A DNA stretch of 64,000 nt from Pseudomonas sp. VD-NE ins (lineage in GTDB: Bacteria > Pseudomonadota > Gammaproteobacteria > Pseudomonadales > Pseudomonadaceae): assembly GCF_031882575.1 (NCBI RefSeq), contig NZ_CP134772.1, positions 2,437,001 to 2,501,000 on the forward strand, read 5' to 3'. The notes beneath the pieces were generated by a model, which saw only the letters and a program-made list of their open reading frames with translations, was not told the DNA's origin and made no database searches. Made by a program: the position numbers and the translations under genes. The stretch's first letter is position 1, and every line of letters begins with the position of its first letter. Below, piece by piece: positions 53,012 to 61,027 of the stretch.

Positions 53012-54028
53012 TCACAGGGCAATCAGCCGGATCGGGCTGCCATCGGTCACGTTCAGCGCCGCACACATTGCGGGGGTGAGGGACAGCGGTTGATCGGTCT
53101 GGAAATCGAGTTCGGCCATGATTGCCCGGAAGCCGTGCAGCGCGTCATTGCTCAGCAGATAACGGCCACGGGCATCGATCCGGGGTTGCTGCTGCACAGT
53201 TGCGGTCTGGCTACGGGCAATCGAACGGATATTCGAGGTGCGCGCATACAGGGTCGGGCCTGCGTCGAACAAGTCGATGTAGCTGTTGGTTTCGAAGCCC
53301 TCACGCTCAAGGATGTCGAAGGCTTCCTGCCCGTCCGGGTGAATGCGACCGATGCAGTCTTGCGCGGCTTGCGGCAGCATCGGCACGTAAATCGGGTATT
53401 GCGGCATCAGTTCGGCAAGAAACGTACGGCTCTGCAGCCCGCACAGCCGTTCGGCTTCCGCGTAGGGCAGGTCGAAGAAATGTTTGCCCAGCGCATCCCA
53501 GAACGGTGAATTGCCGGCCTCGTCGCTGTAGCCGACGATTTCGGTAATCACCGCCTCGGCAAAGCGCGGCGCATGGGCGGCGATGAACAACAGGCGCGCG
53601 CGGGACAGCAACTCGGAAAATGGCGTGCGCACCAGATTGGCGTCGATGTGAAAGCCGCGCAGCAGCGTGTGGTCGTTGAGGTCGTGGCACAGCGACAGCG
53701 CTGGCACGCCGTGTTCGATGTTCAGCTCGCGGGACGCACTGGTGAAGTGGCGGTTGCGCAGGCTGTAGAACGGCTCGTCAAAACCCGCCGTCGCGAGGAT
53801 TTCCGAGCAGCCGAGCAGCCGTTGGCTGTCGAGGTCTTCCAGCACGAAAAAGTAGTTCTCCGGGCCGTTAGCCTCTGCCGCGCTGGCGAACGAGGCACAG
53901 GAACCGGCGATTTTCTCGCGCAGGCGCTCGCTGTCGTCCGGCAGGGAGGTCACGCCCACCAGACTGTCGCGGGCCAATTGTTGTAGCTGGGGCAGGTCAG
54001 TCTGCTCGACTGGGCGTAAGACCAGCAT
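53012..54028 (-). CDS. arginine/ornithine succinyltransferase alpha-subunit-like protein (AruF type)
   Basis: A 338-residue AstA-family protein: MLVLRPVEQTDLPQLQQLA, GVTSLPDDSERLREKI, YFFVLEDLDSQRLLGCSEI and SPFWDALGKHFFDLPYAEAERL. In Pseudomonas the AruF and AruG subunits together succinylate arginine or ornithine. The pair is kept here in the usual order F then G, but it follows an amino-acid permease gene instead of aruC. ATG at 54028 is used. Divergence from the canonical pair could reflect a different amine substrate. Confidence 0.85.
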   Translation of the reverse strand: MLVLRPVEQTDLPQLQQLARDSLVGVTSLPDDSERLREKIAGSCASFASAAEANGPENYFFVLEDLDSQRLLGCSEILATAGFDEPFYSLRNRHFTSASRELNIEHGVPALSLCHDLNDHTLLRGFHIDANLVRTPFSELLSRARLLFIAAHAPRFAEAVITEIVGYSDEAGNSPFWDALGKHFFDLPYAEAERLCGLQSRTFLAELMPQYPIYVPMLPQAAQDCIGRIHPDGQEAFDILEREGFETNSYIDLFDAGPTLYARTSNIRSIARSQTATVQQQPRIDARGRYLLSNDALHGFRAIMAELDFQTDQPLSLTPAMCAALNVTDGSPIRLIAL

Positions 54029-54146
54029 GGATGTACTCCTGTATCAAAAGGTTCGGCAAAGTCGCCGAACCTGACTATCACTGTCGGTTTCCACGCGATA
54101 AATCGGCGGTCGCCTGATTTGTTGTCAGACGCCGCTCTTTTTCTTG

Positions 54147-55496
54147 TCAGCCGTTGCTCGGGTCGGGCAGCGCGGTGCTGGCGCCGAGTTTGTTGAGGAA
54201 GAACAGGTACACCAGACCCAGGGCAATCCAGATCAGGCCGAGTTTCTGCGCATCGACGCCCATGTTGTACATGATGGCCGCGACGATGATGAAGCCGATC
54301 ACCGGGCAGATCAGGTGACGCACGACCTGACCGGACTTCTGCCGACGCCAGTAGTAGTTGATCACTGTCAGGTGCAGCAGCATGAAACCGCTGAGCGCGC
54401 CGAAGTTGACCAGCGAGGTCAGGGTGTCGACCGAGTTGATGAACAGGTAGCAGATCACCAGCGACAGCACCGCCACCAGATAAATGCTCAGATACGGCGT
54501 GTTGTGTTTCGGGTGCACCTTGGCCAGCACTTTCGGCAGTTTGCCGTCGCGAGCCATGCCGAACAGCAGACGCGAAACGGCGGCTTGCGAGGTGATGGCC
54601 ACGGCCACGCCCCAGGCCAATGCCGTGGCGACAGCGGTCAGGGTCGCCAGCCAGCTGCCGGCGGCGATTTCGGCGATTTCATAGAACGCAGTGTCAGCGG
54701 ATTTGAAGCCCATGCCCGCCGCCAGATCGGTGGCGATCCAGGTTTGTGCAACGAAAATAACGCCCATCACTACCAGCGTGATCAGCGCGGCTTTGCCGAC
54801 GCTTTTGCCCGGATCGCCCTTGATTTCTTCAGCGAGCGTCGAGATCGCATCGAAGCCGAGGAACGACAGCACCGCAATCGACACCGCTTGCATCAGCAGG
54901 GCGAAGTTGAAGGTTTCCGGGTGATACAGCGGCGCCAGGGTCAGCTCGCCGTTACCGCCACCGTTGTGTAGGGCATTCCACGCGTAGAACAGGAATATGC
55001 CCAGCACCACCAGTTGTGCCAGCAGGAAGATGATGTTCATCCGCGCGGTGAAAGTGATGCCGCGCAGGTTGACGAAGGTCGCGCTGACCAGAAACGCCAG
55101 AATGAAGCCGACTTTCGGAATGTCCGGGTACAAATGGTTGAGCGCCATCGCCGCGTAGACGTACAGCAGCGGCGGGATCAGCAGGTAATCGAGGAGCATC
55201 AGCCAACCGGCGATGAAACCGACGTGCTGATTGAGGCCGCGTTGCGCATAGGAATACACCGAACCTGCGATCGGAAAAGCCTTGGCCATGCTGCCGTAGC
55301 TCAACGCGGTGAACAGCATCGCCACCATGCCGATGATGTACGCCAGCGGCACCATCCCCGGGGCCTCGGCGTTGACGTAGCCATACACACCGAACGGGGC
55401 GATGGGGATCATGAAGATCATCCCGTACACCACCAGGTCGGTCAGCGTCAGGCTACGTTTCAACTCTTGCTTGTAGCCGAATTCTTCAATTTCCAT
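54147..55496 (-). CDS. APC-family amino acid/amine permease
   Basis: A 449-residue membrane protein with about 12 segments. It has the APC signature near the start (TLTDLVVYGMIFMIPIAPFGVYG) and SFLGFDAISTLAEEIKGDPGKSVGKA after segment 6. ATG at 55496 is behind AAGGAG; a TTG three codons upstream is unlikely. It should import the substrate of this operon, an amino acid or amine such as those taken up by PuuP-like members. It lies 77 bases after the amidohydrolase gene. Confidence 0.88.
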   Translation of the reverse strand: MEIEEFGYKQELKRSLTLTDLVVYGMIFMIPIAPFGVYGYVNAEAPGMVPLAYIIGMVAMLFTALSYGSMAKAFPIAGSVYSYAQRGLNQHVGFIAGWLMLLDYLLIPPLLYVYAAMALNHLYPDIPKVGFILAFLVSATFVNLRGITFTARMNIIFLLAQLVVLGIFLFYAWNALHNGGGNGELTLAPLYHPETFNFALLMQAVSIAVLSFLGFDAISTLAEEIKGDPGKSVGKAALITLVVMGVIFVAQTWIATDLAAGMGFKSADTAFYEIAEIAAGSWLATLTAVATALAWGVAVAITSQAAVSRLLFGMARDGKLPKVLAKVHPKHNTPYLSIYLVAVLSLVICYLFINSVDTLTSLVNFGALSGFMLLHLTVINYYWRRQKSGQVVRHLICPVIGFIIVAAIMYNMGVDAQKLGLIWIALGLVYLFFLNKLGASTALPDPSNG

Positions 55497-55573
55497 GAAG
55501 CGCAACTCCTTGTCAGCCAGTCGGTCGTTTTAGTTGTTATCGGTCCATCGTTTACAGCGTCAGCAGTCTTTCG

Positions 55574-56326
55574 TTACAGCAACGGCGCGAGGTATCCGGC
55601 CCAGCGCGATACGGCTTCGGGGCTGCGCAGCAAGTCGTTGCGCACCTCGATCAACACTGAGTCGAGGCCACGAGCATCGCCGTGTACCGGCACGGTCATG
55701 TCGCCCAGCGGATCGATCCTGTACGGCTGATTGCCGGCCACTTTCAGCGGATGCTCGCCGAGGCCGTCGAGCAGGCGTTGCGCGTAGGCCTTGGCCTGAC
55801 CGAACAGCACGCCGGCTTCCAGCGGTCGCGGCTGGCCGTAATACACCGGGGTGAAACTGTGAATCCCCACCACACGAACTGCTTGGCCTTTAGCAACACG
55901 TTCGTCGATCAAGGTATGCAAGCGCGTGTGAAACGGTTTGAACAACGTCTGGCGCCGGTACTCGCGGGTGGCTTCATCCAGCTCGCGGTTGCCCGGCACC
56001 TGATAAATCTCGCTCTGCGCCGGAATGCTGTCCGGGGCGTGGCGTGGCCGGTTCAGATCGATCAGCAGCCGCGAATAATTGGCGCTCAACAGGGTGGCGC
56101 CGAGCATCTTCGATAGTTGCTCGGCCAGTTGCAGCGCACCAATGTCCCAGGCGATGTGTTCGGCAGCGGCGGCCTCGTCCAGGCCCAGATTGTTCAGGGC
56201 CTCGGGGATGTAGCGGCTGGCGTGTTCGCACACCAGAATCAACGGGTGCGTGGAGTCGGCGCGGCTCAGGTTGTAGGCCGGGCGGGTGTACAACCCCAGC
56301 TCGGCGGATTCAGTACAGGCGTGCAT
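55574..56326 (-). CDS. N-formylglutamate amidohydrolase-like protein
   Basis: The 250-residue protein has the FGase family pattern LILVCEHASRYIPEAL, AWDIGALQLAEQL, NYSRLLIDLNRPRHAPDSIP and IHSFTPVYYGQPRPLEAG. Members cleave N-formylglutamate or related N-acyl amino acids. It overlaps the end of the ligase gene. ATG at 56326 was taken; a GTG at 56335 is also possible. No histidine-degradation genes are near, so its substrate is likely to be an intermediate made by the neighbouring ligase. Confidence 0.82.
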   Translation of the reverse strand: MHACTESAELGLYTRPAYNLSRADSTHPLILVCEHASRYIPEALNNLGLDEAAAAEHIAWDIGALQLAEQLSKMLGATLLSANYSRLLIDLNRPRHAPDSIPAQSEIYQVPGNRELDEATREYRRQTLFKPFHTRLHTLIDERVAKGQAVRVVGIHSFTPVYYGQPRPLEAGVLFGQAKAYAQRLLDGLGEHPLKVAGNQPYRIDPLGDMTVPVHGDARGLDSVLIEVRNDLLRSPEAVSRWAGYLAPLL

Positions 56327-57641
56327 AGTGCTCACACAAGTCAGCGGGCGAGAGCTGTTCCGTCAGCGCCAGTTCCTCGGTTTTAAGGGCGTAGTAGGTG
56401 TCGAGCAGCGGCTTGGGCAGCCATTCGGTGAAGGCGCCACTGTTGCGCAGGCAGTCCAGCGCCTGGGCCAGCGAGGCGGGCAGGGCGACGATGCCCCGGG
56501 CCAGGCGTTGCTCGTCGTTGAGTGAATCGGGAATTTCGTTGGTGATCGCGTTCAGCGCCAGGCGCTGTTCGATGCCCAGCCGTCCGGCGATCAACAGCGC
56601 GGCCATCGCCAGATGCGGTGAGGCAGTGGCGTCCATGGCGCGGAACTCGAGGTTGAACTGCTGAGCCACCGACTTGCCGCCGAGGCTCACGGTCGGGCAG
56701 ATGCGCAGTGCCGCTTCACGGTTCTGCTGGCCCAGGCAGGCATAGGACGCGCTCCAGTGATGCGGTTGCAAGCGTTCGTACGATACCGGCGTCGGCGCGG
56801 TGAAGGCACAGAGGGCCGGCAAGTAATGCAGGATCCCCGCTGCCCAATGCTGACCGAGGCTCGACAGACCATTGCTGGTGCCGGCGTCGTAAAGCATCGG
56901 TTGACCGGCCAGATCGAGCAGACTGACATGCAGGTGCACGCCGTTGCACACCGCGTCGGCGGCGGTCTTCGGCGCGAAGCTCAGGTCGAGGCCCATTTGC
57001 CGGGCGATCTCGCGGGTGATCTCTCGTACGTTGACGGCACGATCGGCCGCCGCCACGCCAAGCGTCGGACGGCAGGTGATCTCGTATTGGTGCTTGCCGT
57101 ATTCGGGCAGAAACATCTCCGGTTCGACACCGCCGGCGCGCAAGGCGCTGAGCAGCCAGCCACCGAACTCGGCACCTTGGCGCTGGGCTTCGAGGGAGAA
57201 CGCCAGATGCTCGGCGAAACCGGCGTGCAGGTTGAATTCGTGTTCGAACGCGGCGTTGACCTGCAAGCCCAGCGCATCGCGATATCGCTCGATTTCATCG
57301 CGCAACAGCGTACGCGGGCAGGCGCCCCATGGGCGGCCATCGGTTTCGCGGATATCGCCGTGGATGAAATCCAGCGCCGGCGCGTCGGCGTCCGGGCCGT
57401 TGCCGACGGTGACGCGGCTGCCCAGATCCGGGATCAACCGCAGGTCGCCATAAGCGCCCCATGGATTGGTCGAGGCAATGATGTCCTGCGGCGTCAACGC
57501 GCTGTTGGCCGGCACCCAGCCGCAACCGGCGGCCTGATAATGTTCCAGCTCATCGGTGGGAAACGAGCGGCCACGGGTGATGCCGATCAGGTCGGTGGTG
57601 ACCAGCGTGGTCATCGGCAGTGGCGTCAGGCGCGCGCTCAT
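56310..57641 (-). CDS. glutamine synthetase-like gamma-glutamyl ligase
   Basis: A 443-residue protein of the glutamine synthetase fold. It has FEHEFNLH for the first metal site, EYGKHQYEITCRP in the GxxQxE region, CNGVHLHVSLLD (matching the NGSGMHxH loop) and FNLEFRAMDATASPHLAMAALL near the end. It differs clearly from GlnA and resembles the ligases that glutamylate amines, like PuuA. ATG at 57641 overlaps the hydrolase stop as ATGA. The likely reaction joins glutamate to an amine taken up by the permease. Confidence 0.82.
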   Translation of the reverse strand: MSARLTPLPMTTLVTTDLIGITRGRSFPTDELEHYQAAGCGWVPANSALTPQDIIASTNPWGAYGDLRLIPDLGSRVTVGNGPDADAPALDFIHGDIRETDGRPWGACPRTLLRDEIERYRDALGLQVNAAFEHEFNLHAGFAEHLAFSLEAQRQGAEFGGWLLSALRAGGVEPEMFLPEYGKHQYEITCRPTLGVAAADRAVNVREITREIARQMGLDLSFAPKTAADAVCNGVHLHVSLLDLAGQPMLYDAGTSNGLSSLGQHWAAGILHYLPALCAFTAPTPVSYERLQPHHWSASYACLGQQNREAALRICPTVSLGGKSVAQQFNLEFRAMDATASPHLAMAALLIAGRLGIEQRLALNAITNEIPDSLNDEQRLARGIVALPASLAQALDCLRNSGAFTEWLPKPLLDTYYALKTEELALTEQLSPADLCEHYARLY

Positions 57642-58282
57642 GGCCGCATCTCCTGCAAGCGGGCGAGCACGGTGTCGGTGTCGGTGATCCAGCAGTAACC
57701 CTTGACCGCATTCAGGCAGGCGTGATGGCGTTCGGCGCTGTAGGTGGCGCAGGCATCTTCGACCAGCGTGACCAGATAGCCACGGTCGGCTGCGTCGCGC
57801 ACGGCCATGTCGACGCACTGGTCGGTGACGATGCCGGCGATGATCAGGTGGCGGGTTTCGAGGTTGCGCAGCACGTAGTCGATGTTGGTCGAGTTGAAGA
57901 CGCCGGACGAGGTCTTCGGCAGGACGATTTCGTTTTCCACCGGGCTCAGGTCTTCAATGATCCGCGCCTGCACGCTGCCTTTGGGCAGGTGCATGTCCGA
58001 GAGTTTGTGGTCGAGCGAGCGGTCACGACCATCGGCAGTGAGGCTTTCGATAATGGTGTGCAGCACGTTCTGCCGCGCTTCGCGAAAAGCGCTGAGCAGG
58101 CGACGTTGGTTGGGCACCACCTGCATGTGCGCGCGGGTCAGGAAATACTCGGCGTCAGGCCCGTTGAGGTGCGCGTCGAACTGCGGTTCGAGCCAGGCAC
58201 GCTGCATGTCCACCAGCAACAGCGAGGTGTGATCGGTGACAAACGGCAAGTCCCGCGGCGAGCGGTGGGGAAGGCTGAACAT
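57638..58282 (-). CDS. isochorismatase-family cysteine hydrolase
   Basis: A 214-residue hydrolase with the triad of this superfamily: Asp in SLLLVDMQ (about 25), Lys in VLPKTSSGVFNSTN and Cys in AGIVTDQCVDMAVRDAADRGY. Members cleave amide or related C-N bonds (nicotinamidase, N-carbamoylsarcosine amidase) or isochorismate. It starts two bases after the RpiR gene and overlaps the ligase gene, so it is the first enzyme of this operon. The substrate is unknown; an amide related to the amine of this pathway is the best guess. Confidence 0.85.
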   Translation of the reverse strand: MFSLPHRSPRDLPFVTDHTSLLLVDMQRAWLEPQFDAHLNGPDAEYFLTRAHMQVVPNQRRLLSAFREARQNVLHTIIESLTADGRDRSLDHKLSDMHLPKGSVQARIIEDLSPVENEIVLPKTSSGVFNSTNIDYVLRNLETRHLIIAGIVTDQCVDMAVRDAADRGYLVTLVEDACATYSAERHHACLNAVKGYCWITDTDTVLARLQEMRP

Positions 58283-58284
58283 CC

Positions 58285-59139
58285 TTATTTATCCTCCAGC
58301 AGGTGGGTGTTGAAGTCATTGCGCAGGGCATCGATGCCTTCCAGGCGATCGGCGAGGTTTTCGGTGCGCAAGGTCAGGCAGGCGATCAGTGCTTCGACCT
58401 GCGCCAGCGCCGGGACCATGGTGTCGAACGGCGAGGCCGATTCCACCGGGGCGCTGATGATCAGGTCGGCGAGTTCGCGCAGTGGCGAGGCATAGATATC
58501 GGTGAACAGCACCACGCGCGCGTTGTTGTTTTTCGCCGCGCTGGCGACCCGCAGGGCCTGGGTCTGGTAGCGGCGATAGTCGAACAACAGCACCACGTCC
58601 TGGCGCTGCAGATCGAACAGGCGATCGGGCAGTTGCGCATTATCTTCCAGGGCAAAGCAACCGGGGCGCAGCAGACGCAGGTGATTGAGCAGGTAAGTGG
58701 CCATCAGGCTGCTGAAGCGCCCGCCAAAGCAATACACCTGATGCCGGGCATCGAGCAGCCAGTCGGTGAGAATGCGCACGTCTTCGGGTTGGGTCAGCGA
58801 TTGGGTTTCGACCAGCAGGCGATGACTGTCGCCCAGATAGTGGCTCCAGGCGTCGTCCTTGTGCTGATGGGCGCGCGGTTGCAACAGCGTGCGCGGCGAG
58901 CGCAGGCGATGGTCCATGTCACTGAGCAGGGCATCCTGGAATTCGGCATAACCACCGAAACCAAGTTTTTTCACCAGCCGCACAATGGTCGGATCGCTGA
59001 CGCCGGCATGTTCGGCCAGACGCGCCATCGGCCCCAGACCGTTGCGTGGGTACTGATCAAGCAAGGCGCGAACGACTTTGCGCTCCGACGGCGTAAGATC
59101 CAGGCCGGGATCGGTGATCAGGTCTCTGAGAGGGGGCAT
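58285..59139 (-). CDS. RpiR-family transcriptional regulator
   Basis: The 284-residue protein has an N-terminal helix-turn-helix of the RpiR type (SERKVVRALLDQYPRNGLGPMARLAEHAGVSDPTIVRLVKKLGFGGYAEFQ) and a SIS domain from about residue 120. Its ligand is therefore likely a phosphosugar or similar small molecule, though RpiR proteins of amino-acid operons also exist. AGGAG precedes ATG at 59139. It is the first gene of the operon and probably controls it; a palindrome lies 61 bases before its start. Confidence 0.88.
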   Translation of the reverse strand: MPPLRDLITDPGLDLTPSERKVVRALLDQYPRNGLGPMARLAEHAGVSDPTIVRLVKKLGFGGYAEFQDALLSDMDHRLRSPRTLLQPRAHQHKDDAWSHYLGDSHRLLVETQSLTQPEDVRILTDWLLDARHQVYCFGGRFSSLMATYLLNHLRLLRPGCFALEDNAQLPDRLFDLQRQDVVLLFDYRRYQTQALRVASAAKNNNARVVLFTDIYASPLRELADLIISAPVESASPFDTMVPALAQVEALIACLTLRTENLADRLEGIDALRNDFNTHLLEDK

Positions 59140-59464
59140 CCGGGCTCCTGCTGGATGGAGGGTGTTGAATTCGCTTCATAATCCGTTAAAACAGTATTTA
59201 TGTAACTGACGTTACATGTCTAGTGAATTTTTTTGCGTGTTGAAAAGGTGCCAAAACATCGCGGAGTGCCCGTATCACAAGGGCTACACGGAATTCGACT
59301 GGTCTTGTAGTCCATTGCCCACAACGCCGTCAGATATTGCCGTATTCCTGCCGTCGTCAGTTTTTGCCGGTGGCTATCCAGCAGCCCCGCAACCCTCGGT
59401 TTACGGCACAATCGCCCACAGAGCGGCTTAGCGTCGTTGATTTTCATGAAGACCTACCGGAGCG
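59140..59464. other. divergent gap between the RpiR and CobC-like genes
   Basis: No gene was seen in these 325 bases. The palindrome at 59200-59217 lies near the RpiR end. The rest holds no recognisable repeat or terminator. Confidence 0.6.
59200..59217. promoter_or_regulatory. palindrome, candidate RpiR operator
   Basis: ATGTAAC and GTTACAT enclose TGAC, 61 bases before the RpiR gene. The half-site TGTA/TACA is like that of the RpiR regulator HexR. The place fits autoregulation of the operon. Confidence 0.5.
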
Positions 59465-60040
59465 ATGCCTGTGCAGACCACTCGTTTGACATTGATTTGC
59501 CATGCGCGAACCGTCGCACAGAAATTGGCGTGTTTTCCTACGAATGAGCCTGTTGAAAATAGCGGGCTGGCGTCGGGTGCATTGGCCCAGCGTTTCGACG
59601 CCGCGCGACGCTTGATTTGCGCGCCGGAATTGCGCACACGGCAGACGGCGGCGTGGTTTGGCGCGGATGCGCAAGTGGATGAGACGCTGCGCGATTGTGA
59701 CTGGGGCCGTTGGCACGGGATGTCGATCAAGGATCTGCAACGCTCGGAAGCCGCCGGGCTGCAGGCCTGGCTGGAAGATCCCCACGCCATGCCCCATGGT
59801 GGTGAGTCGGTGGCGCAGTTATGTGAACGCATGGCGCAGTGGCTGACCAGCCTGCAAGCCACGTCGGAACATGTAGTGGCGGTGACGCATCCGTTTGTCA
59901 TCCGCGCCGCGCTGATCCACGTGATGCGCGGTTCGGCGTTTCATGACATTGATGTCGAACCGTTGTCAGTGGTCGAACTGCGCTTCACCGGACGCTGGCG
60001 GCTACGCTTGCCGGGCCTCGACGTTAAAGGAGCACTTTGA
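59465..60040 (+). CDS. CobC-like histidine phosphatase family protein
   Basis: A 191-residue histidine phosphatase-fold protein. The N-terminal motif reads LTLICHART instead of LxLxRHGxT: the catalytic His13 is kept but Arg and Gly are replaced by Cys12 and Ala14. Other motifs are kept, such as APELRTRQTA, DCDWGRWHG and VAVTHPFVIRAAL. Its stop overlaps cobF by one base, so a role in cobalamin synthesis, for example as an alpha-ribazole phosphatase-like enzyme, is suggested by context. ATG at 59465 is used. Confidence 0.8.
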   Translation: MPVQTTRLTLICHARTVAQKLACFPTNEPVENSGLASGALAQRFDAARRLICAPELRTRQTAAWFGADAQVDETLRDCDWGRWHGMSIKDLQRSEAAGLQAWLEDPHAMPHGGESVAQLCERMAQWLTSLQATSEHVVAVTHPFVIRAALIHVMRGSAFHDIDVEPLSVVELRFTGRWRLRLPGLDVKGAL

Positions 60041-60795
60041 TGAAACAACTGTTGGTAATCGGCATCGGCGCCGGTAACCCCGACTACATCACGATGCAGG
60101 CCGTGAAGGCGCTGAACCGGGTCGACGTGTTCTTTCTGATGGATAAAGGCCAGAGCAAGGACAAGCTGATCGACCTGCGCCGCGAGATCTGTGAGCGCTA
60201 CATCGACGACCCCGACTATCGCTTCGTCGAAGCCCACAGCCCGGAGCGCGAACGTGGTGATGTCGACTACACGACCAGTGTCGATGAGCTGAACCGTGCC
60301 AAGCAGCAGACCTTTGAACAACTGATCAATGACCAATTGTCTGACGGCCAGTGTGGCGGTTTCCTGGTGTGGGGCGACCCGGCGTTGTACGACAGCACCG
60401 TGCGTATCCTCCAGGCCATTCTGGCCTCGGGCACCTGTGCCTTCGAGTTTGAGGTGATTCCCGGCATCACCAGCGTTCAAGCGTTGGCGGCGCAGCACAA
60501 GGTGCCGCTGAACACGATCGGCCGCTCCATTGAAATCACCACCGGGCGGCGTTTGGCGGCAGGGCAGGTGAGTGATGCGGACAGTCTGGTGGTGATGCTC
60601 GATGCTGAAGATTCGTATCAGCGGGTCGCCGATCTGCAGACTCAGATTTATTGGGGCGCTTACCTGGGCACGCCGGATGAGATTCTGATCAGTGGCCGGC
60701 TGGCGGATGTCGCGGATGAGATCGAGCGGGTGCGCAAGGCGGCGCGGGCGGAGCATGGGTGGATCATGGATACGTACCTGCTGCGTAAGCCTTAG
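60040..60795 (+). CDS. cobF: precorrin-6A synthase (deacetylating)
   Basis: A 251-residue methyltransferase of the tetrapyrrole methylase family: LLVIGIGAGNPDYITMQAVKAL, FFLMDKGQSKDKLIDLR, GGFLVWGDPALYDSTVRIL and EVIPGITSVQALAAQHKVPLN. CobF adds the methyl group at C-1 and releases acetate in the aerobic cobalamin pathway. ATG at 60040 overlaps the previous stop as TGATG. The other cob genes are not in the window. Confidence 0.93.
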   Translation: MKQLLVIGIGAGNPDYITMQAVKALNRVDVFFLMDKGQSKDKLIDLRREICERYIDDPDYRFVEAHSPERERGDVDYTTSVDELNRAKQQTFEQLINDQLSDGQCGGFLVWGDPALYDSTVRILQAILASGTCAFEFEVIPGITSVQALAAQHKVPLNTIGRSIEITTGRRLAAGQVSDADSLVVMLDAEDSYQRVADLQTQIYWGAYLGTPDEILISGRLADVADEIERVRKAARAEHGWIMDTYLLRKP

Positions 60796-60819
60796 ATTTT
60801 CGCTGGCCGGGCGGGCCTC

Positions 60820-60900
60820 TTCGCGAGCAAGTCGAATCGTCGCACCGTCGCTCCCACATTTTGAAATGTATTTCCCTGTGGGAGCGAGCCTGCTCGCGAA
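60820..60900. repeat. degenerate REP pair
   Basis: The right arm (60877-60900) is an intact REP with GGGAGCGAGCCTGCTCGCGA. The left arm is split: 60820-60829 and 60848-60858 match, but 18 unrelated bases separate them. The loop TGAAATGTATTTCCCTGT resembles the loop of the element at 39341-39422. Confidence 0.7.
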
Positions 60901-60942
60901 GGCGCCGCAACATTCAAAGCCGATTTCGAACAGGCAAAAAAC

Positions 60943-60975
60943 ACCCGGTGCAACGCAAGTCGCACCGGGTTTTTG
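60943..60975. terminator. bidirectional intrinsic terminator
   Basis: ACCCGGTGC (60943-60951) pairs with GCACCGGGT (60962-60970). It is followed by a T run and preceded by an A run, so it can end transcription from both cobF and the convergent atoB. Confidence 0.88.
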
Positions 60976-61027
60976 TTGCCAGCAAGCGGCGGATGTCGTG
61001 GATCCGCCGCTCACTGTTGAACTCTGT

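Noticed and set aside
59216..59431. Frame of 71 codons in the gap before the CobC-like gene
   Set aside because: It lacks a ribosome site and begins within the control region of the RpiR gene. The residues are unremarkable and suggest no protein family.
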